Shown here: piece by piece, positions 49,889 through 49,928 of the stretch | Layout of the letters: each line of letters begins with the position of its first letter | Position numbering within the stretch: position 1 is the stretch's first letter | Source: Desulfonatronospira sp964577315 | GTDB lineage: Bacteria; Desulfobacterota; Desulfovibrionia; Desulfovibrionales; Desulfonatronovibrionaceae | Length of the DNA stretch: 49,928 nt | Direction: 5' to 3' | NCBI GenBank assembly: GCA_964577315.1 | Contig: CAZNYT010000009.1 | Location: 1-49,928, forward strand | The notes under the pieces: model-generated | Told to the model about the DNA's origin: nothing | Database searches by the model: none | Seen by the model: only the letters and a program-made list of their open reading frames with translations | Translations under genes and position numbers: made by a program

Positions 49889-49928
49889 CCCTGAAACGCC
49901 CGGGACAGATATTCATCGTGGTTTTCCG
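49885..49928 (-). CDS. Antitoxin gene, 3' end only (VapB-like), cut by the window
   Basis: The visible C-terminus ENHDEYLSRAFQG precedes a TGA that overlaps the toxin start. A short acidic-aromatic tail of this kind is usual for VapB antitoxins, which mask the toxin active site. The rest lies beyond the window. Confidence 0.6.
   Translation of the reverse strand, partial: ENHDEYLSRAFQG

Noticed and set aside
1..49928. CRISPR arrays, prophage genes, intact insertion sequences
   Set aside because: No regular spacer-repeat pattern, phage structural gene or transposase frame was seen.

Overview
The window reads as about 50 kb of chromosome from an anaerobic, sulfate-reducer-like deltaproteobacterium (Desulfovibrionales/Desulfohalobiales type). 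This is inferred from the oxygen-defence cluster (PerR-type regulator, rubrerythrin, desulfoferrodoxin, two rubredoxins, rubredoxin:oxygen oxidoreductase), a CydA-like protein fused to an octaheme cytochrome c, sigma-54 control, lipoprotein genes and many c-di-GMP proteins. No species can be named from sequence alone.

Layout. (1) 1-1.6 kb: two small convergent DUF4168-like genes, one exported and one cytosolic. (2) 1.6-14.3 kb: a long minus-strand block, read from the right as ileS-lspA-lgt-small membrane protein-cpoB-like-PilZ-degenerate kinase-gpsA-peptide ABC transporter (lipoprotein, two permeases, one ATPase). (3) 14.6-18.9 kb: a PreP-like M16C protease convergent with a membrane-anchored M23 peptidase. 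(4) 18.9-22.2 kb: a gene-poor stretch holding a probable structured RNA, a coiled-coil membrane protein, an exported helix-hairpin-helix protein and two interspersed repeat families. (5) 22.2-26.4 kb: the perR-rbr-dfx-rub-rub-roo cluster and a HEAT-like protein. (6) 26.6-30.8 kb: DUF72, HDOD and GGDEF-EAL proteins. (7) 30.8-37.7 kb: a minus-strand operon of two CydA-like membrane subunits (one carrying eight CXXCH sites) followed by a sensor kinase and sigma-54 response regulator. (8) 37.9-41.0 kb: PilZ protein and an exported M16 protease. (9) 41.0-45.6 kb: aminotransferase-hom-ApgM-type enzyme-thioesterase-guanine deaminase, a probable threonine-branch operon. (10) 45.8-47.7 kb: tRNA-Ser(GCT), then a polyferredoxin / tiny CXXC protein / thioredoxin-like operon. 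(11) 47.8-49.9 kb: a second full repeat copy, a glycosyltransferase, an uncertain ORF and a VapBC-type pair cut by the window end.

The most unusual items are the split CydA-like/octaheme cytochrome system with its own two-component regulator, a 271-bp repeat with long inverted arms in two full and several reduced copies, a second 127-bp repeat, and a multi-stem intergenic RNA candidate near 19.07-19.34 kb. No CRISPR array, prophage or intact insertion sequence was seen.
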